A stretch of 18,455 nt of DNA from Deltaproteobacteria bacterium (GCA_023381945.1 JAMCQY010000039.1:1-18455); one strand, 5' to 3'; counted from the stretch's first letter, positions 1-8,129 are shown. A program made the numbers and translations. The notes: generated by a model from the sequence alone, not told the origin.

Positions 1-1424
1 ACCTGATCATCGCGGCGCACGGCGTGCATGACCACATAGTCCATTTTTACCATCTTTCGGCCCTGGACTGGGTGGACATCACCTCGGCGATCAAGGCCGA
101 CCCCAAGAAGGCGGCGCAACTGGCCGACGGCCTGTCTTCCTGGCCGCGGAACGATTATAAGGAACTCAAGGCGGTCCAGGACAAGCTCAAGGCAGTGGTG
201 GCTTCGGGCCAGCTCGGCATCTTTGCCAACGGCTATTGGGGCCATCCCGCCATGAAGCTGCCCCCGGAAGTCAACCTGCTGGCCGTGAGCCATTACCTCC
301 AGGCCCTGGACTACCAGCGCAAGGCCAACATGATCGTCTCCATCCTGGGCAGCAAAACCCCGCACGTGCAAAGTTTGGTGCCTGGCGGTGTTTCCTGCGC
401 CATTAATATGGATTCGCCCTCGGCTCTCAACATGGAACGGCTCTTCTACATCAAGACCCTGATCGATGAAGTGGGCAGCTTCGTTAAAAACGTATATCTG
501 CCGGATGTCTGCGCGGTGGGCGCCATGTACGCCGACTGGACCAAGTTTGGCGCCGGGGTCACCAATTACCTGTCGGTGCCCGATATGCCCATGGATACCA
601 AGGGCACGGTCTTCAACATGCCCGGCGGCTATATCGCCAACGCCGACCTCAAGAGCTTCAAACCCATCACTTCTTACCACGACGACTACTTCCGGGAAGG
701 CGTCAAGGAGTCCATCAAACACTCCTGGTATAAGGGCGATTGGGCCAAGCACCCTTACGACGAAGCCACCGAGCCCAATTACACCGGCTTTAAGGACGAT
801 GGCAAATACTCCTGGGTCAAAGCCCCATCTTTCTATGACAAGCCAGCCCAGGTGGGGCCTTTGGCTAACGTCCTCTGCATGTTCGTCGCAGGCCACGAAC
901 CCACCAAGAAGTACGCCACCCTGGCCCTGGACACCGTCAGCAAACTGGCCGGCGCCAAGGTTGGTCCCGAGGCGCTGCACTCCACCATCGGCCGCCATGC
1001 CGCCCGGGCCATCCGCTGCGCGGTGCTTTATGACGAATTGAACACGCAGTGGCAGGCCCTGGTGAATAATATCGCCAAGGGCGATCTGGCCATCTGCAAC
1101 AAATACCCGATGAAGCCGGGCGAAAGCCGGGGCTTCGGGTTCCACGAAGCTCCCCGGGGCACCCTGTCCCACTGGGTGGTTATCGATGACAACAAGATCA
1201 AAAATTATCAGTGCGTGGTCCCCTCCACCTGGAACTCCGGGCCCCGCAACCAAAACGATGCTCCGGGTCCGTACGAAGCATCCCTGATGGGAAACCCGGT
1301 GGCCGACCCCAACCGGCCCTTGGAGGTGCTGCGTACCGTGCACTCCTTCGATCCTTGCCTGGCCTGCGCTATTCATCTGACGGACTCCAAAGGTCAGTCC
1401 ATCGTTAAAGTCAAGGCTTTGTAA
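1..1424 (+). CDS. hynB: [NiFe] hydrogenase large subunit (5' truncated by window edge)
   Basis: Catalytic large subunit of an uptake-type (group 1 like) [NiFe] hydrogenase; it splits or forms H2 at a Ni-Fe(CN)2CO centre and works with a small Fe-S subunit that should lie upstream. The frame is open from base 3, so the start and the N-terminal RxCxxC nickel motif (about 80-100 residues) are outside. Visible are H-D-H-I-V-H-F-Y near the left edge, S-K-T-P-H-V-Q-S with G-G-V-S, and the C-terminal nickel motif D-P-C-L-A-C-A-I-H. That motif is followed by 15 residues (L-T-D-S-K ... K-A-L), the tail a protease normally removes after the His. Both C-terminal nickel ligands are Cys, so this is [NiFe], not [NiFeSe]. 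The maturation protease is the next gene. The family call is firm; the choice of symbol (hyaB, hybC and hynB are equivalents) is not. Confidence 0.95.
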   Translation, partial: LIIAAHGVHDHIVHFYHLSALDWVDITSAIKADPKKAAQLADGLSSWPRNDYKELKAVQDKLKAVVASGQLGIFANGYWGHPAMKLPPEVNLLAVSHYLQALDYQRKANMIVSILGSKTPHVQSLVPGGVSCAINMDSPSALNMERLFYIKTLIDEVGSFVKNVYLPDVCAVGAMYADWTKFGAGVTNYLSVPDMPMDTKGTVFNMPGGYIANADLKSFKPITSYHDDYFREGVKESIKHSWYKGDWAKHPYDEATEPNYTGFKDDGKYSWVKAPSFYDKPAQVGPLANVLCMFVAGHEPTKKYATLALDTVSKLAGAKVGPEALHSTIGRHAARAIRCAVLYDELNTQWQALVNNIAKGDLAICNKYPMKPGESRGFGFHEAPRGTLSHWVVIDDNKIKNYQCVVPSTWNSGPRNQNDAPGPYEASLMGNPVADPNRPLEVLRTVHSFDPCLACAIHLTDSKGQSIVKVKAL

Positions 1425-1451
1425 GGAAATTTTCATCTTTGGCAACATGCT

Positions 1452-1486
1452 AAGCCCCTGCCCAAGGATGGGCGGGGGCTTGGTTT
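1452..1486 (+). terminator. Hairpin between hydrogenase gene and its protease
   Basis: A 12-bp stem (1452-1463 with 1470-1481, one G-T wobble) closes a 6-nt loop and is followed by GGTTTT. It resembles a rho-independent terminator with a short T tract. It lies 27 bases after the hydrogenase stop and before the protease, so it could end most transcripts or lower protease expression relative to the structural subunits. A second small palindrome, CCCCTAAGGGG (1493-1503), follows it. Confidence 0.6.
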
Positions 1487-1529
1487 TGAAGGCCCCTAAG
1501 GGGTTGAGCATTACCGAGGAGTGCAGTTG

Positions 1530-2018
1530 TTGACAGCCAAGATAACTTTAATCGGCCTGGGGAACCTGCTGATGCGGGACGAGGGGGTGGGGATCCAGGC
1601 GGTGCGGGCCCTGGAAGAGCGCTATGAACTGCCTCCGGACCTGGAAGTCGTGGATGGCGGCACCTCAGGCCTCGATCTTTTGCCCTACATCGAAAACCGC
1701 GACCGGGTGCTGTTCGTGGATGCGGTGAATTTCCGCCAGGAACCCGGCTATATCGGGGTTATGGAAAACCAGGAAGTTCCGGCCCTGTTCGCCACCAAGG
1801 ATTCCCTGCACCACCTGGGGCTGATGGACGTCCTGGCCGCCGCCCGGCTTCTGGAGGTCGCCCCCAAAGAAGTCTGCCTTATCGGCATCCAACCTCAGAC
1901 CATCGAAACCGGCCTGGAACTCTCCGACCGGCTGCAAGCCAAGTTGCCCGAACTGCTGGCCAAGATCATCGCCCGGCTGCAGGATTGGGGACTTACTTTA
2001 GCCCGCCGCCGCCTATAG
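1530..2018 (+). CDS. hybD: Hydrogenase maturation endopeptidase (HyaD/HybD family)
   Basis: Nickel-dependent protease that removes the C-terminal tail of the hydrogenase large subunit after nickel insertion. Its likely substrate is encoded directly upstream. The N-terminus has the family core G-L-G-N-L-L-M-R-D-E-G-V-G. The three expected nickel ligands are present: Glu18, Asp64 (V-L-F-V-D-A) and His95 (S-L-H-H-L-G). These are each two residues beyond E. coli HybD Glu16, Asp62 and His93. Start: GAGGAG at 1516-1521 is the only good ribosome binding site, and it abuts a GTG at 1521 too closely. The in-frame TTG at 1530 (8-nt spacing) or 1527 is therefore preferred, giving about 162 residues; an annotation from GTG 1521 would add 3 residues. 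The C-terminus ends in a basic A-R-R-R-L. Confidence 0.9.
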   Translation: MTAKITLIGLGNLLMRDEGVGIQAVRALEERYELPPDLEVVDGGTSGLDLLPYIENRDRVLFVDAVNFRQEPGYIGVMENQEVPALFATKDSLHHLGLMDVLAAARLLEVAPKEVCLIGIQPQTIETGLELSDRLQAKLPELLAKIIARLQDWGLTLARRRL

Positions 2019-2027
2019 ATAGCAAAC

Positions 2028-2056
2028 TTGCATGCCTCGAAAGAGTAGACTATACT
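2028..2056 (+). promoter_or_regulatory. Candidate sigma70 promoter for the corrinoid operon
   Basis: TTGCAT (2028-2033), a 17-nt spacer, and TATACT (2051-2056). This predicts a start near 2063 and a leader of about 78 nt before the corrinoid gene. The -10 box is good and the -35 box shares only TTG. A TTGACT at 2062-2067 has no matching -10. Confidence 0.45.
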
Positions 2057-2140
2057 GTTACTTGACTTAAAATATTCCTGCCTTTCCCAAAGCCTGTGCT
2101 CCGCAGACCGGCCACCAGCTGAAAACTTGAAGGAATTGCC

Positions 2141-2788
2141 ATGACCGTGAAGGAATCTTCCTTTGGGCCTCTAATCAGCGCCTTACTGGATGGCGATCAT
2201 GCCAGGGCGGTGACCGAGGTGTGCAATCTGTGCACCGGCGGGATCGATCCACAAAGGATCGTTACCGCGGGAATCGAGGAGGCCATGGCCCGGTTGGATG
2301 AAAAGTGCACGGTGGAGCATTTCAATCTGCTGGAAATTATGCTGGCCGGCCGCGCCGTTGGGGCGGTGATCAAAGAACTCTATCCCGAGGGCTTGCCTGC
2401 CGATGCCGGCCGGCATACCTTTTTGATCGCCACCCTGGAGGGAGATGTCCACGAGTTGGGCAAGAATATTGTGAAAAGTGTTCTGTCTGCCAAAGGTTAT
2501 CGCTTGATTGACTGCGGCAAAAATTGCTCCCTGGAGAGGCTGGTGCACACCGCCGAGCGAGAAGGAGTCCAGGCCGTTCTGGTCAGCGGCCTGATAACCT
2601 CGGTGATTCCCCAGGTCCGGCAAGTGCGCAGCCTTCTCAAAGCCAAGGGGCTGACAGACATCAAGGTGGTGGCGGGCGGGGCGGTTTTGAAGCAGGCCAG
2701 CCGCGCAGAATTGCAGGTGGATTATGTGGCCCAAACCGCCTTTGACGGCGCCCATTACCTGGATCAAGCCATAGGGGGGCGGCCATGA
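2141..2788 (+). CDS. Corrinoid (B12-binding) methyltransferase protein, MtaC/MtbC-like
   Basis: Small corrinoid carrier that shuttles a methyl group on cobalt between a substrate-specific methyltransferase and an acceptor methyltransferase. 215 residues is typical. Residues 1 to about 85 form the helical cap domain and about 90-212 the Rossmann-like cobalamin domain. The cobalt ligand signature is D102-V-H104-E-L-G107, with His104 as lower axial ligand, followed by V-S-G-L and A-G-G-A for the nucleotide tail. The ribosome binding site is AAGGA at 2130-2134, 6 nt before ATG. Its stop overlaps the next start by 4 bases (ATGA), so the two are translationally coupled. The substrate (methanol, methylamine, methoxyaromatic or other) cannot be read from this protein. 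Confidence 0.93.
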   Translation: MTVKESSFGPLISALLDGDHARAVTEVCNLCTGGIDPQRIVTAGIEEAMARLDEKCTVEHFNLLEIMLAGRAVGAVIKELYPEGLPADAGRHTFLIATLEGDVHELGKNIVKSVLSAKGYRLIDCGKNCSLERLVHTAEREGVQAVLVSGLITSVIPQVRQVRSLLKAKGLTDIKVVAGGAVLKQASRAELQVDYVAQTAFDGAHYLDQAIGGRP

Positions 2789-3798
2789 ACAGCCTGGAGC
2801 GAATTGTGGCGGCCGTAAATCTGGCCCCGGTGGACCGGGTGCCGGTGATTGCCCAGGTCTTTGGCCATGCCGCCCGCTTGGTCGATATGCCTTTGCGGCG
2901 CTATCTGACCAGCGGCGCAGATTTAGCCGCCGCCCAACTGGCGGCGCTGGAACGATACGGCTACGACGCCGTGTTCGCCCTGATGGATGTGGGCGTGGAG
3001 ACCGAGGCCGCCGGCTCCGTCTTGAACTATTACGATGAACAATATCCTGACGTGGCGGTTTATGCCCTGACTACGGTGGATGACTTGCCAAAGCTTTCGG
3101 TGCCCGACCCCAGAAGGGCGGGCCGGATGCCGGAGCTATTGCAGGCCATCGGTCTATTGCGGCGTGAGGTGGGGAACCAGGTTGCGGTGGTGGGCTGCGT
3201 GCTCGGTCCCATGACCTTGGCGACTCAGTTGCTGGGCGCTGAAACAGCCCTGTATCTGGCGGTTGACGACCATGAAGGGTTCGAGCAGCTTCTGGATTTC
3301 GCCACTGAGGCGGTCAGCCGCTTCGGCGTCGCCCAGGTGGAAGCCGGGGCGCATTTGCCTATCGTCTTTGAACCTTCCGGCTCACCCGCCATGGTGCCGC
3401 CGCAGTTCTTCCGCGAGTTGGTGGCGCCCCGCCTCACCCGGCTGTTCTCTGCCCTGAAGCAGGCCGGAGCGCTCTGCAACTGGCTGCACATCGCCGGCCC
3501 GGCGGCTCCGATCCTGCCGCTTTATCCCGGGTTGGGGGTCGACATTGCCAATTTTGACTATGAAGTCGACCCCTTGAGCGCCCAGAAGGCCCTCCCCCAC
3601 ACCTGCCTGGATGGCAACCTGAAATCCCTGTCCTTCGTCGTCAACTCACCGGCAGAGATCGAACGGCAGTCGCGGGAGTTGCTGGACCGGTTTGCTTCCC
3701 GCCGCGGCTTTATCCTGTCGTCCGGATGCGAGATCCCCCCGGAGGCCAGACCAGAGAATGTGGCCGCCATGGTGGCTGCCGTGCACCAACAGGGATAG
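2785..3798 (+). CDS. Uroporphyrinogen decarboxylase-family methyltransferase (MtaA/MtbA/CmuA-like)
   Basis: URO-D fold protein of 337 residues, the family of methylcobamide:CoM methyltransferases and of some O-demethylase methyltransferases rather than of haem synthesis. N-terminus: R-V-P-V-I-A-Q-V-F-G-H. By position it aligns with Methanosarcina MtaA, whose zinc ligands are H-x-C plus a distal Cys. Here His235 and Cys315 (S-S-G-C-E-I-P-P) are present, but the Cys two residues after the His is Ala237 (L-H-I-A-G). Cys231, four residues before the His, is a possible substitute. The gene is coupled to the corrinoid protein by a 4-base overlap and is followed by the corrinoid activator, so it should act on that corrinoid protein. 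Whether it is the substrate-side or acceptor-side enzyme is unresolved. Family sure, exact role not. Confidence 0.88.
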   Translation: MNSLERIVAAVNLAPVDRVPVIAQVFGHAARLVDMPLRRYLTSGADLAAAQLAALERYGYDAVFALMDVGVETEAAGSVLNYYDEQYPDVAVYALTTVDDLPKLSVPDPRRAGRMPELLQAIGLLRREVGNQVAVVGCVLGPMTLATQLLGAETALYLAVDDHEGFEQLLDFATEAVSRFGVAQVEAGAHLPIVFEPSGSPAMVPPQFFRELVAPRLTRLFSALKQAGALCNWLHIAGPAAPILPLYPGLGVDIANFDYEVDPLSAQKALPHTCLDGNLKSLSFVVNSPAEIERQSRELLDRFASRRGFILSSGCEIPPEARPENVAAMVAAVHQQG

Positions 3799-3801
3799 TC
3801 C

Positions 3802-5409
3802 GTGCCGCAGCTCACCGCTCTCATCGGCCAGGAGGAACACCGTCTCTCTTTCGAGCCCGGGCCTTCACTGCGGGAAATCCTGGAGGAGGCAGGCTACCAG
3901 GTGCGCACCGCCTGCCGCGGGCACGGCGCCTGCGGTCTTTGTGAGGTTCGTTTGATAGCCGGCGAGACGGCTGAACCGGACCTCAGCGAACGTCTTCATA
4001 TCACCCCGGAGCGTCTGGCCCAGGGAGTGCGCCTGGCCTGTCAGCTACGGCCTGAAGGGGATCTTGAACTTGAAGTTCTCCATCCGGCCCCGCCTGCCAA
4101 GTGGCAGAGGCTCTCTTGCGAAGACTTTCCACCCTCTCGCTGGCAGCTTACCCGGCCCCGGCAGGGAATAATTCCGGGGATCAATGGGCCCCAAGGGGTA
4201 GCGGTGGATCTGGGGACGACCAATATCCGCCTGGCCCTTTTTAAGCAGGAGGATGGGCAATGTCTGGGCCTGCGCCGGGGACGTAATCCCCAGGCAAATT
4301 TCGGCGCCGACCTGCTGACCCGCCTGGCAGCGTCCCAGGAGTCGACAGAATTGCCCCGGGCCTTGAGCGGCCTGGCAGCGTCAGGCATCGGCGAGGGCTT
4401 GAGCGACCTGGCCAGACGCGAGGGCATCGATCTACGCCGGGTGACTTCTCTGGCCTTGGTGGGAAATACCGCGATGCTGGCGCTCCTGGCGGGGAAAAAC
4501 CACCACCTGCTGTTAGAACCCCGAAATTGGCAGAGCCCCATCGATTGCCATTCCCGCGCCGTGGACCATTGGGTCGAGACCTGGGGCCTGCACCCCCAGG
4601 CCAGCTTAACCCTCTTCCAGCCCCTGGCCGGATTCGTGGGCTCCGACCTGTTGGCGGGCCTGGTGGCCACGCGCCTGATAGACGGTCCGGCGCCGGCGCT
4701 GTTCATCGATTTCGGCACCAACTCCGAAATCGCCTGGTGGGATGGCGTGAACCTGTGGGTGACCTCGGCCGCCGGCGGGCCTGCCTTCGAACTCTGGGGG
4801 ATGTCCCACGGGATGCCCGCTGAACCGGGGGCGGTAAACCGGGTCATCCGCGAGCCGGACGGCAGCCTGTGCTATCAGGTGATCGGCGGGGAGGACCCCC
4901 AGGGGTTTTGCGGCTCGGGGCTGGTGGATCTCATTGCCCGCCTCCTGGAGATCGGCCAGTTGACCCGAACCGGGCGGTTCTCCAAAGGTCCAGGCCCCCG
5001 GTGGACAGTCGCGCCAGGAACCGCCCCTCTGGACTTGAGCCTGGAAGATGTGGATAATTTGCAGCGGGCCAAGGGAGCTATTGGGACGGGGATGCAGATA
5101 CTGGCCAGGCACTCAGGGGGCAAACTGTCAAAACTGCAGCGGGTCTGCGTTGCCGGAGAGTTCGGCCATTTTCTGGATGTGGCCAGCGCCCAATTCATCG
5201 GGCTCCTCCCGATGGTTCCTAAGGACCGGGTGGAATTGATCTGCGACGCCGCCTTGCGGGGCTGCAGCGACCTCTTGCTTTCCGCCGCGGCAGCCGAGCA
5301 GTTATCCGGTATAAGGACCTCCGCCAAACTGATCAATCTGGCCCTGGCCCCGGATTTTGAAGAATTATTTCTCGCCAACCTTTACCTCGAACCTCTCAAA
5401 GAGGAATGA
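3802..5409 (+). CDS. RACo-type reductive activator of corrinoid proteins (2Fe-2S plus ASKHA/DUF4445)
   Basis: ATP-dependent activator that reduces inactive Co(II) corrinoid back to Co(I). 535 residues. Residues 1-95 form a plant-type ferredoxin domain with C38-x5-C44-x2-C47-x32-C80. After a linker the ASKHA ATPase-like part begins with A-V-D136-L-G-T-T-N-I-R (phosphate-1 type motif). A second motif, F-I-D303-F-G-T-N-S-E-I, follows, and a G-F-C-G-S-G-L-V-D segment lies near residue 370. The start is GTG at 3802, with AGGGA at 3791-3795 giving 6-nt spacing, 3 bases after the upstream stop. Unlike the methanogen RamA family, which has C-terminal 4Fe-4S clusters, the cluster here is N-terminal, as in the acetogen activator RACo. 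Its electron donor is not encoded nearby. Confidence 0.92.
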   Translation: MPQLTALIGQEEHRLSFEPGPSLREILEEAGYQVRTACRGHGACGLCEVRLIAGETAEPDLSERLHITPERLAQGVRLACQLRPEGDLELEVLHPAPPAKWQRLSCEDFPPSRWQLTRPRQGIIPGINGPQGVAVDLGTTNIRLALFKQEDGQCLGLRRGRNPQANFGADLLTRLAASQESTELPRALSGLAASGIGEGLSDLARREGIDLRRVTSLALVGNTAMLALLAGKNHHLLLEPRNWQSPIDCHSRAVDHWVETWGLHPQASLTLFQPLAGFVGSDLLAGLVATRLIDGPAPALFIDFGTNSEIAWWDGVNLWVTSAAGGPAFELWGMSHGMPAEPGAVNRVIREPDGSLCYQVIGGEDPQGFCGSGLVDLIARLLEIGQLTRTGRFSKGPGPRWTVAPGTAPLDLSLEDVDNLQRAKGAIGTGMQILARHSGGKLSKLQRVCVAGEFGHFLDVASAQFIGLLPMVPKDRVELICDAALRGCSDLLLSAAAAEQLSGIRTSAKLINLALAPDFEELFLANLYLEPLKEE

Positions 5410-5412
5410 CTG

Positions 5413-6996
5413 ATGGGCAAGCCGTTCTACTCCCAGGCGGATTATTTGGAGGCGCTGGTAAAGGCATACCAGTATCTCGCCGGGTTAATTTCGGACCGGG
5501 AAGTCTGGGTGGAATTGGAAAAAGTGCTGACCCATTATTTCAAGGCGGACCTTGTGGGCTTCCTGGGCCGCCGTCCGGATGGCGAAATCGTCTTGCAGCA
5601 TCTTTCCCGCCTCGAGCAGGCTACGAATGAAGAAGTGGTTCAGAAAAGCGCCGCCATCGTCTCGGAGGTATTGGAAAGCGGCTTTTTGGCCACAGAGATT
5701 CTGCCGCTACCCCAGGCTTACGCGGTGGCCTTTCTCCCCGTTTCCGAGCGCAATCTGGCGACCCGGGTAATGCTGGTGGGCCACCGCACGGATAAGCCCC
5801 TGCCCCGGCCCTTGCTGGACGTTTATCTGGCGCTGGCCGGCCTCTGCGGCGCCACTCTGGAAAGGCTGGCGTCGGAGCGCCGGGTGCAGCGCATGACGGA
5901 GAAAGTGCCGGAGATGCTCTTCGAGTTGCTGGTCTATCCGGACGGCAGCCTCCAATTCACCTACGTCAGCCGGCAGTCCCGCACCATCTTTGCACAGCCG
6001 CCCGATGCCCTGCTGGATAACCCCAATCTCATCTTCACCGCCATGCACCCGGATGATCGGCCAGGATTTTTAGCCATCCTGACCGGCGCCGCCGCCGAAG
6101 GCCAGCATCTCTCCAAGGAAATCCGCTGCCTTACACCAGCTGGCCAGGAAAGATATATCCTGTTTCACGCCCAGGCCGGTCTGCAAGAAGATGGCGGGAA
6201 GGTCTTGGACGGCGCTTTCCTGGACATCACCGAGCGCAAGCAGGCGGAGGAAGAAGTCCGCAAACTGAACGAAGAGTTGGAACAGCGGGTTAAAGAGCGC
6301 ACCGCCCAGTTGGAGGAAGCCAACAAAGAATTGGAAAGTTTTGCCTATTCCGTCTCCCATGACTTGAGAGCCCCCCTTCGGGCCATCGATGGCTTCAGCC
6401 GCATTTTGCTTGAGGACTGCAAAGATCAACTGGATGAGGCAGCCCAAGGTTATCTGGAGCGAATTACCGCGGGCTCCAAGCGCATGGGGCAGCTTATTGA
6501 CGATATCCTCAAACTTTCCAGGCTGTCGCGCACTGAAATGACCCTTTACCGCTTCGACTTGAGCGCCATGGTTCGGGGTATCGCGGTCGAGTTGCAGGAA
6601 GCAGAGCCGGAGCGCCGGGTGGAAATTATTATTGAGGATAATTTAATGGTTTCCGCCAGTCAGCGGCTGCTGCGGGTTGCCTTGGTAAACCTGCTGGAAA
6701 ATGCCTGGAAATTCTCTACCACAAGCCCGCGGCCTCGAATTGAATTTGGCAGCAACCTGAAAGACGGCGAAAGGTATTATTTCGTGAGGGATAACGGCCC
6801 AGGGTTCAAAATGGACTATGCCAATAAAATATTCAAACCTTTTGAACGTCTATACAAGGAAAGCGAGTTCCCTGGGACCGGCATCGGTTTATCCATCGTG
6901 AAGCGCATTATTCAGCGGCACGGCGGCCGTGTCTGGGTCGAAAGCGCCGAAGGCCAGGGAGCGACTTTTTACTTCTCTCTGAAGGAGTCAAAGTAA
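5413..6996 (+). CDS. PAS-domain sensor histidine kinase
   Basis: Two-component sensor kinase of 527 residues with no predicted membrane segment, hence cytoplasmic. The order is: a GAF-like N-terminal region (about 1-150); a PAS domain with PAC-like end (about 165-275, ending F-L-D-I-T-E-R-K-Q-A); a coiled coil rich in Glu/Lys (275-310); a HisKA dimerisation domain with S-V-S-H316-D-L-R-A-P-L-R; and an ATPase domain with N box L-V-N426-L-L-E-N-A, G1 D460-N-G-P-G-F and G2 G-T-G-I-G-L-S. The HisKA type is the one common in phytochrome-like and PAS kinases that pair with Rcp1-type regulators, and such a regulator follows with a 1-base overlap. GAGGA at 5401-5405 sits 7 nt before ATG. It is 3 bases after the corrinoid activator, so it is in the same operon. 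The signal sensed is unknown. Confidence 0.93.
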   Translation: MGKPFYSQADYLEALVKAYQYLAGLISDREVWVELEKVLTHYFKADLVGFLGRRPDGEIVLQHLSRLEQATNEEVVQKSAAIVSEVLESGFLATEILPLPQAYAVAFLPVSERNLATRVMLVGHRTDKPLPRPLLDVYLALAGLCGATLERLASERRVQRMTEKVPEMLFELLVYPDGSLQFTYVSRQSRTIFAQPPDALLDNPNLIFTAMHPDDRPGFLAILTGAAAEGQHLSKEIRCLTPAGQERYILFHAQAGLQEDGGKVLDGAFLDITERKQAEEEVRKLNEELEQRVKERTAQLEEANKELESFAYSVSHDLRAPLRAIDGFSRILLEDCKDQLDEAAQGYLERITAGSKRMGQLIDDILKLSRLSRTEMTLYRFDLSAMVRGIAVELQEAEPERRVEIIIEDNLMVSASQRLLRVALVNLLENAWKFSTTSPRPRIEFGSNLKDGERYYFVRDNGPGFKMDYANKIFKPFERLYKESEFPGTGIGLSIVKRIIQRHGGRVWVESAEGQGATFYFSLKESK

Positions 6997-7436
6997 TGAA
7001 TGACAAAGTCATCTTGTTGGTGGAAGACAATCCTGATGACGAAGCGCTGACTTTGCGGGCGCTGAAGAAAAATAAGGTGGCGAATCGAGTCATTGTGGCC
7101 AGGGATGGCGAAGAGGCCTTGGACTACCTGTTTGGCGAAGGATTGTATGCCGACCGGGATCTGAGGGATACGCCCACCGTGATTCTGTTGGATTTGAAAT
7201 TGCCCAAGGTGGACGGCCTGGAGGTCTTGCGCCGCTTACGCGCCAATGGACACACCCAGTATACTCCGGTAGTGATCCTCACCTCTTCCAAGGAGGAAGG
7301 CGACCGGCTGCAAGGCTATAAATTGGGAGTTAACTCATACGTAGTCAAACCCGTTGATTTTTCCCAATTCAGCGAGGCCATCAAACAGTTGGGATTATAC
7401 TGGCTCGTGCTGAATGAGCCTCCTCCAGAAGTTTAA
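6996..7436 (+). CDS. Single-domain response regulator, Rcp1/CheY-like
   Basis: Stand-alone receiver domain of 146 residues with no DNA-binding output domain. The acid pocket is Glu10-Asp11 (L-V-E-D-N-P-D-D-E), the phosphoacceptor Asp66 (V-I-L-L-D-L-K-L-P), the switch Thr96 (I-L-T-S-S-K) and the conserved Lys118-Pro119. The long loop after D-G-E-E-A-L-D-Y-L and the T-P-x-V-I-L-L-D-L-K-L-P phrase are typical of the Rcp1 subgroup. The stop of the kinase and this start overlap (TAATG), so the pair is co-translated. With no output domain it probably acts by protein contact or in a phosphorelay, not directly on this promoter. Confidence 0.94.
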   Translation: MNDKVILLVEDNPDDEALTLRALKKNKVANRVIVARDGEEALDYLFGEGLYADRDLRDTPTVILLDLKLPKVDGLEVLRRLRANGHTQYTPVVILTSSKEEGDRLQGYKLGVNSYVVKPVDFSQFSEAIKQLGLYWLVLNEPPPEV

Positions 7437-7495
7437 GATGCTGGCGAAAAACAATTTCAGCCGGTTTAGCTGCGTATCCTGCGAAGATCCTCTCT

Positions 7496-7912
7496 CTACC
7501 CATAATTCCGCTTAGGAACCAGGTGAAAACCGACCGGTAATAATTCCTCCAGGGGTCTTTGCACCAGGCCTTCCTGGCCGTAAAAGATGATCGCAGCCCC
7601 TTCTCCAAATTCCTGAATTACCTGTCGGCAGGCGCCGCAGGGGGGGAAGGCGCCCGGGGCATTGCTGACCACGGCCAGGGCAGTGATTTTTAAGTCCGCG
7701 CCCTCGGCGGCCACGGCCGCGGCGATGGCCGCCCGTTCGGCGCAAAGGGCCAAGCCATAAGAGGCGTTCTCCACATTGGCTCCGGAGAACAAGTTGCCTT
7801 GCGCCGTCAGCAAGGCCGCCCCCACCCGGAAACGGGAATAGGGAGCGTAAGCCTTTTCCAGGACTTCCCGGGCCGCCTGCAGCAGTCTGGATTTCTGGGC
7901 CGCGGTTATCAT
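7496..7912 (-). CDS. cdd: Cytidine deaminase
   Basis: Zinc hydrolase that converts cytidine and deoxycytidine to uridine and deoxyuridine in pyrimidine salvage. 138 residues is the usual size of the tetrameric form. Y-A-P-Y-S-R-F-R-V-G-A-A lies near the N-terminus, and the substrate-binding N-V-E-N-A-S-Y-G segment is intact. The zinc ligands are Cys57 (C-A-E, with catalytic Glu59), Cys92 and Cys95 (P-P-C-G-A-C-R-Q). A strong ribosome binding site AGGAGG (7920-7925 on this strand) lies 7 nt before ATG. It is monocistronic and convergent with the response regulator gene; the 59 bases between them hold no clear terminator. Confidence 0.97.
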   Translation of the reverse strand: MITAAQKSRLLQAAREVLEKAYAPYSRFRVGAALLTAQGNLFSGANVENASYGLALCAERAAIAAAVAAEGADLKITALAVVSNAPGAFPPCGACRQVIQEFGEGAAIIFYGQEGLVQRPLEELLPVGFHLVPKRNYG

Positions 7913-8099
7913 TCGAGCACCTCCTGGCGAAGATTACCTCATATTAGGCTTCATGGGCAGCAAAAGAAAGTTGTTTCTATCCGGAAGTATTGACAAAAGG
8001 TCCGTAAGTAATTACTCAGCCATCAGGTTGGTAACCAGTCGCCAATGTCCGTGCCGCCACAACTGCTCTCGGACCCCATGCGCCACTGGAATTTTTTCC
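7913..8099. other. Intergenic region between cdd and the HU promoter
   Basis: No gene is seen. It must hold the cdd promoter on the minus strand, but I find no convincing boxes. A perfect TTGACA occurs at 7990-7995 on the plus strand without a good -10 at 16-18 nt. A 10-bp palindrome, AGTAATTACT, lies at 8007-8016. Confidence 0.4.
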
Positions 8100-8129
8100 T
8101 TTACCTTTGCGTCCGATTTTGTTTATAAT
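8100..8129 (+). promoter_or_regulatory. Sigma70 promoter of the HU-family gene
   Basis: A consensus -10 box TATAAT (8124-8129) is preceded by TTTACC (8100-8105) with an 18-nt spacer. The predicted start is near 8136, giving a leader of about 69 nt to the ATG at 8205. Two palindromes overlap the -10 box and the start point. Confidence 0.65.

Noticed and set aside
1321..1424. [NiFeSe] hydrogenase with Sec in the C-terminal motif
   Set aside because: The motif reads D-P-C-L-A-C with ordinary TGC codons, so it is a Cys-type [NiFe] enzyme.
2019..2140. Cobalamin riboswitch before the corrinoid operon
   Set aside because: The leader is too short and lacks a recognisable B12 box.
4041..4847. Long minus-strand open frame opposite the corrinoid activator
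   Set aside because: It is a GC-rich antisense shadow. Its product is rich in Arg/Pro/Ser without domains, while the plus strand encodes clear domains.
7990..8018. Promoter with perfect TTGACA -35
   Set aside because: There is no acceptable -10 at 16-18 nt spacing, and a better promoter lies at 8100-8129.
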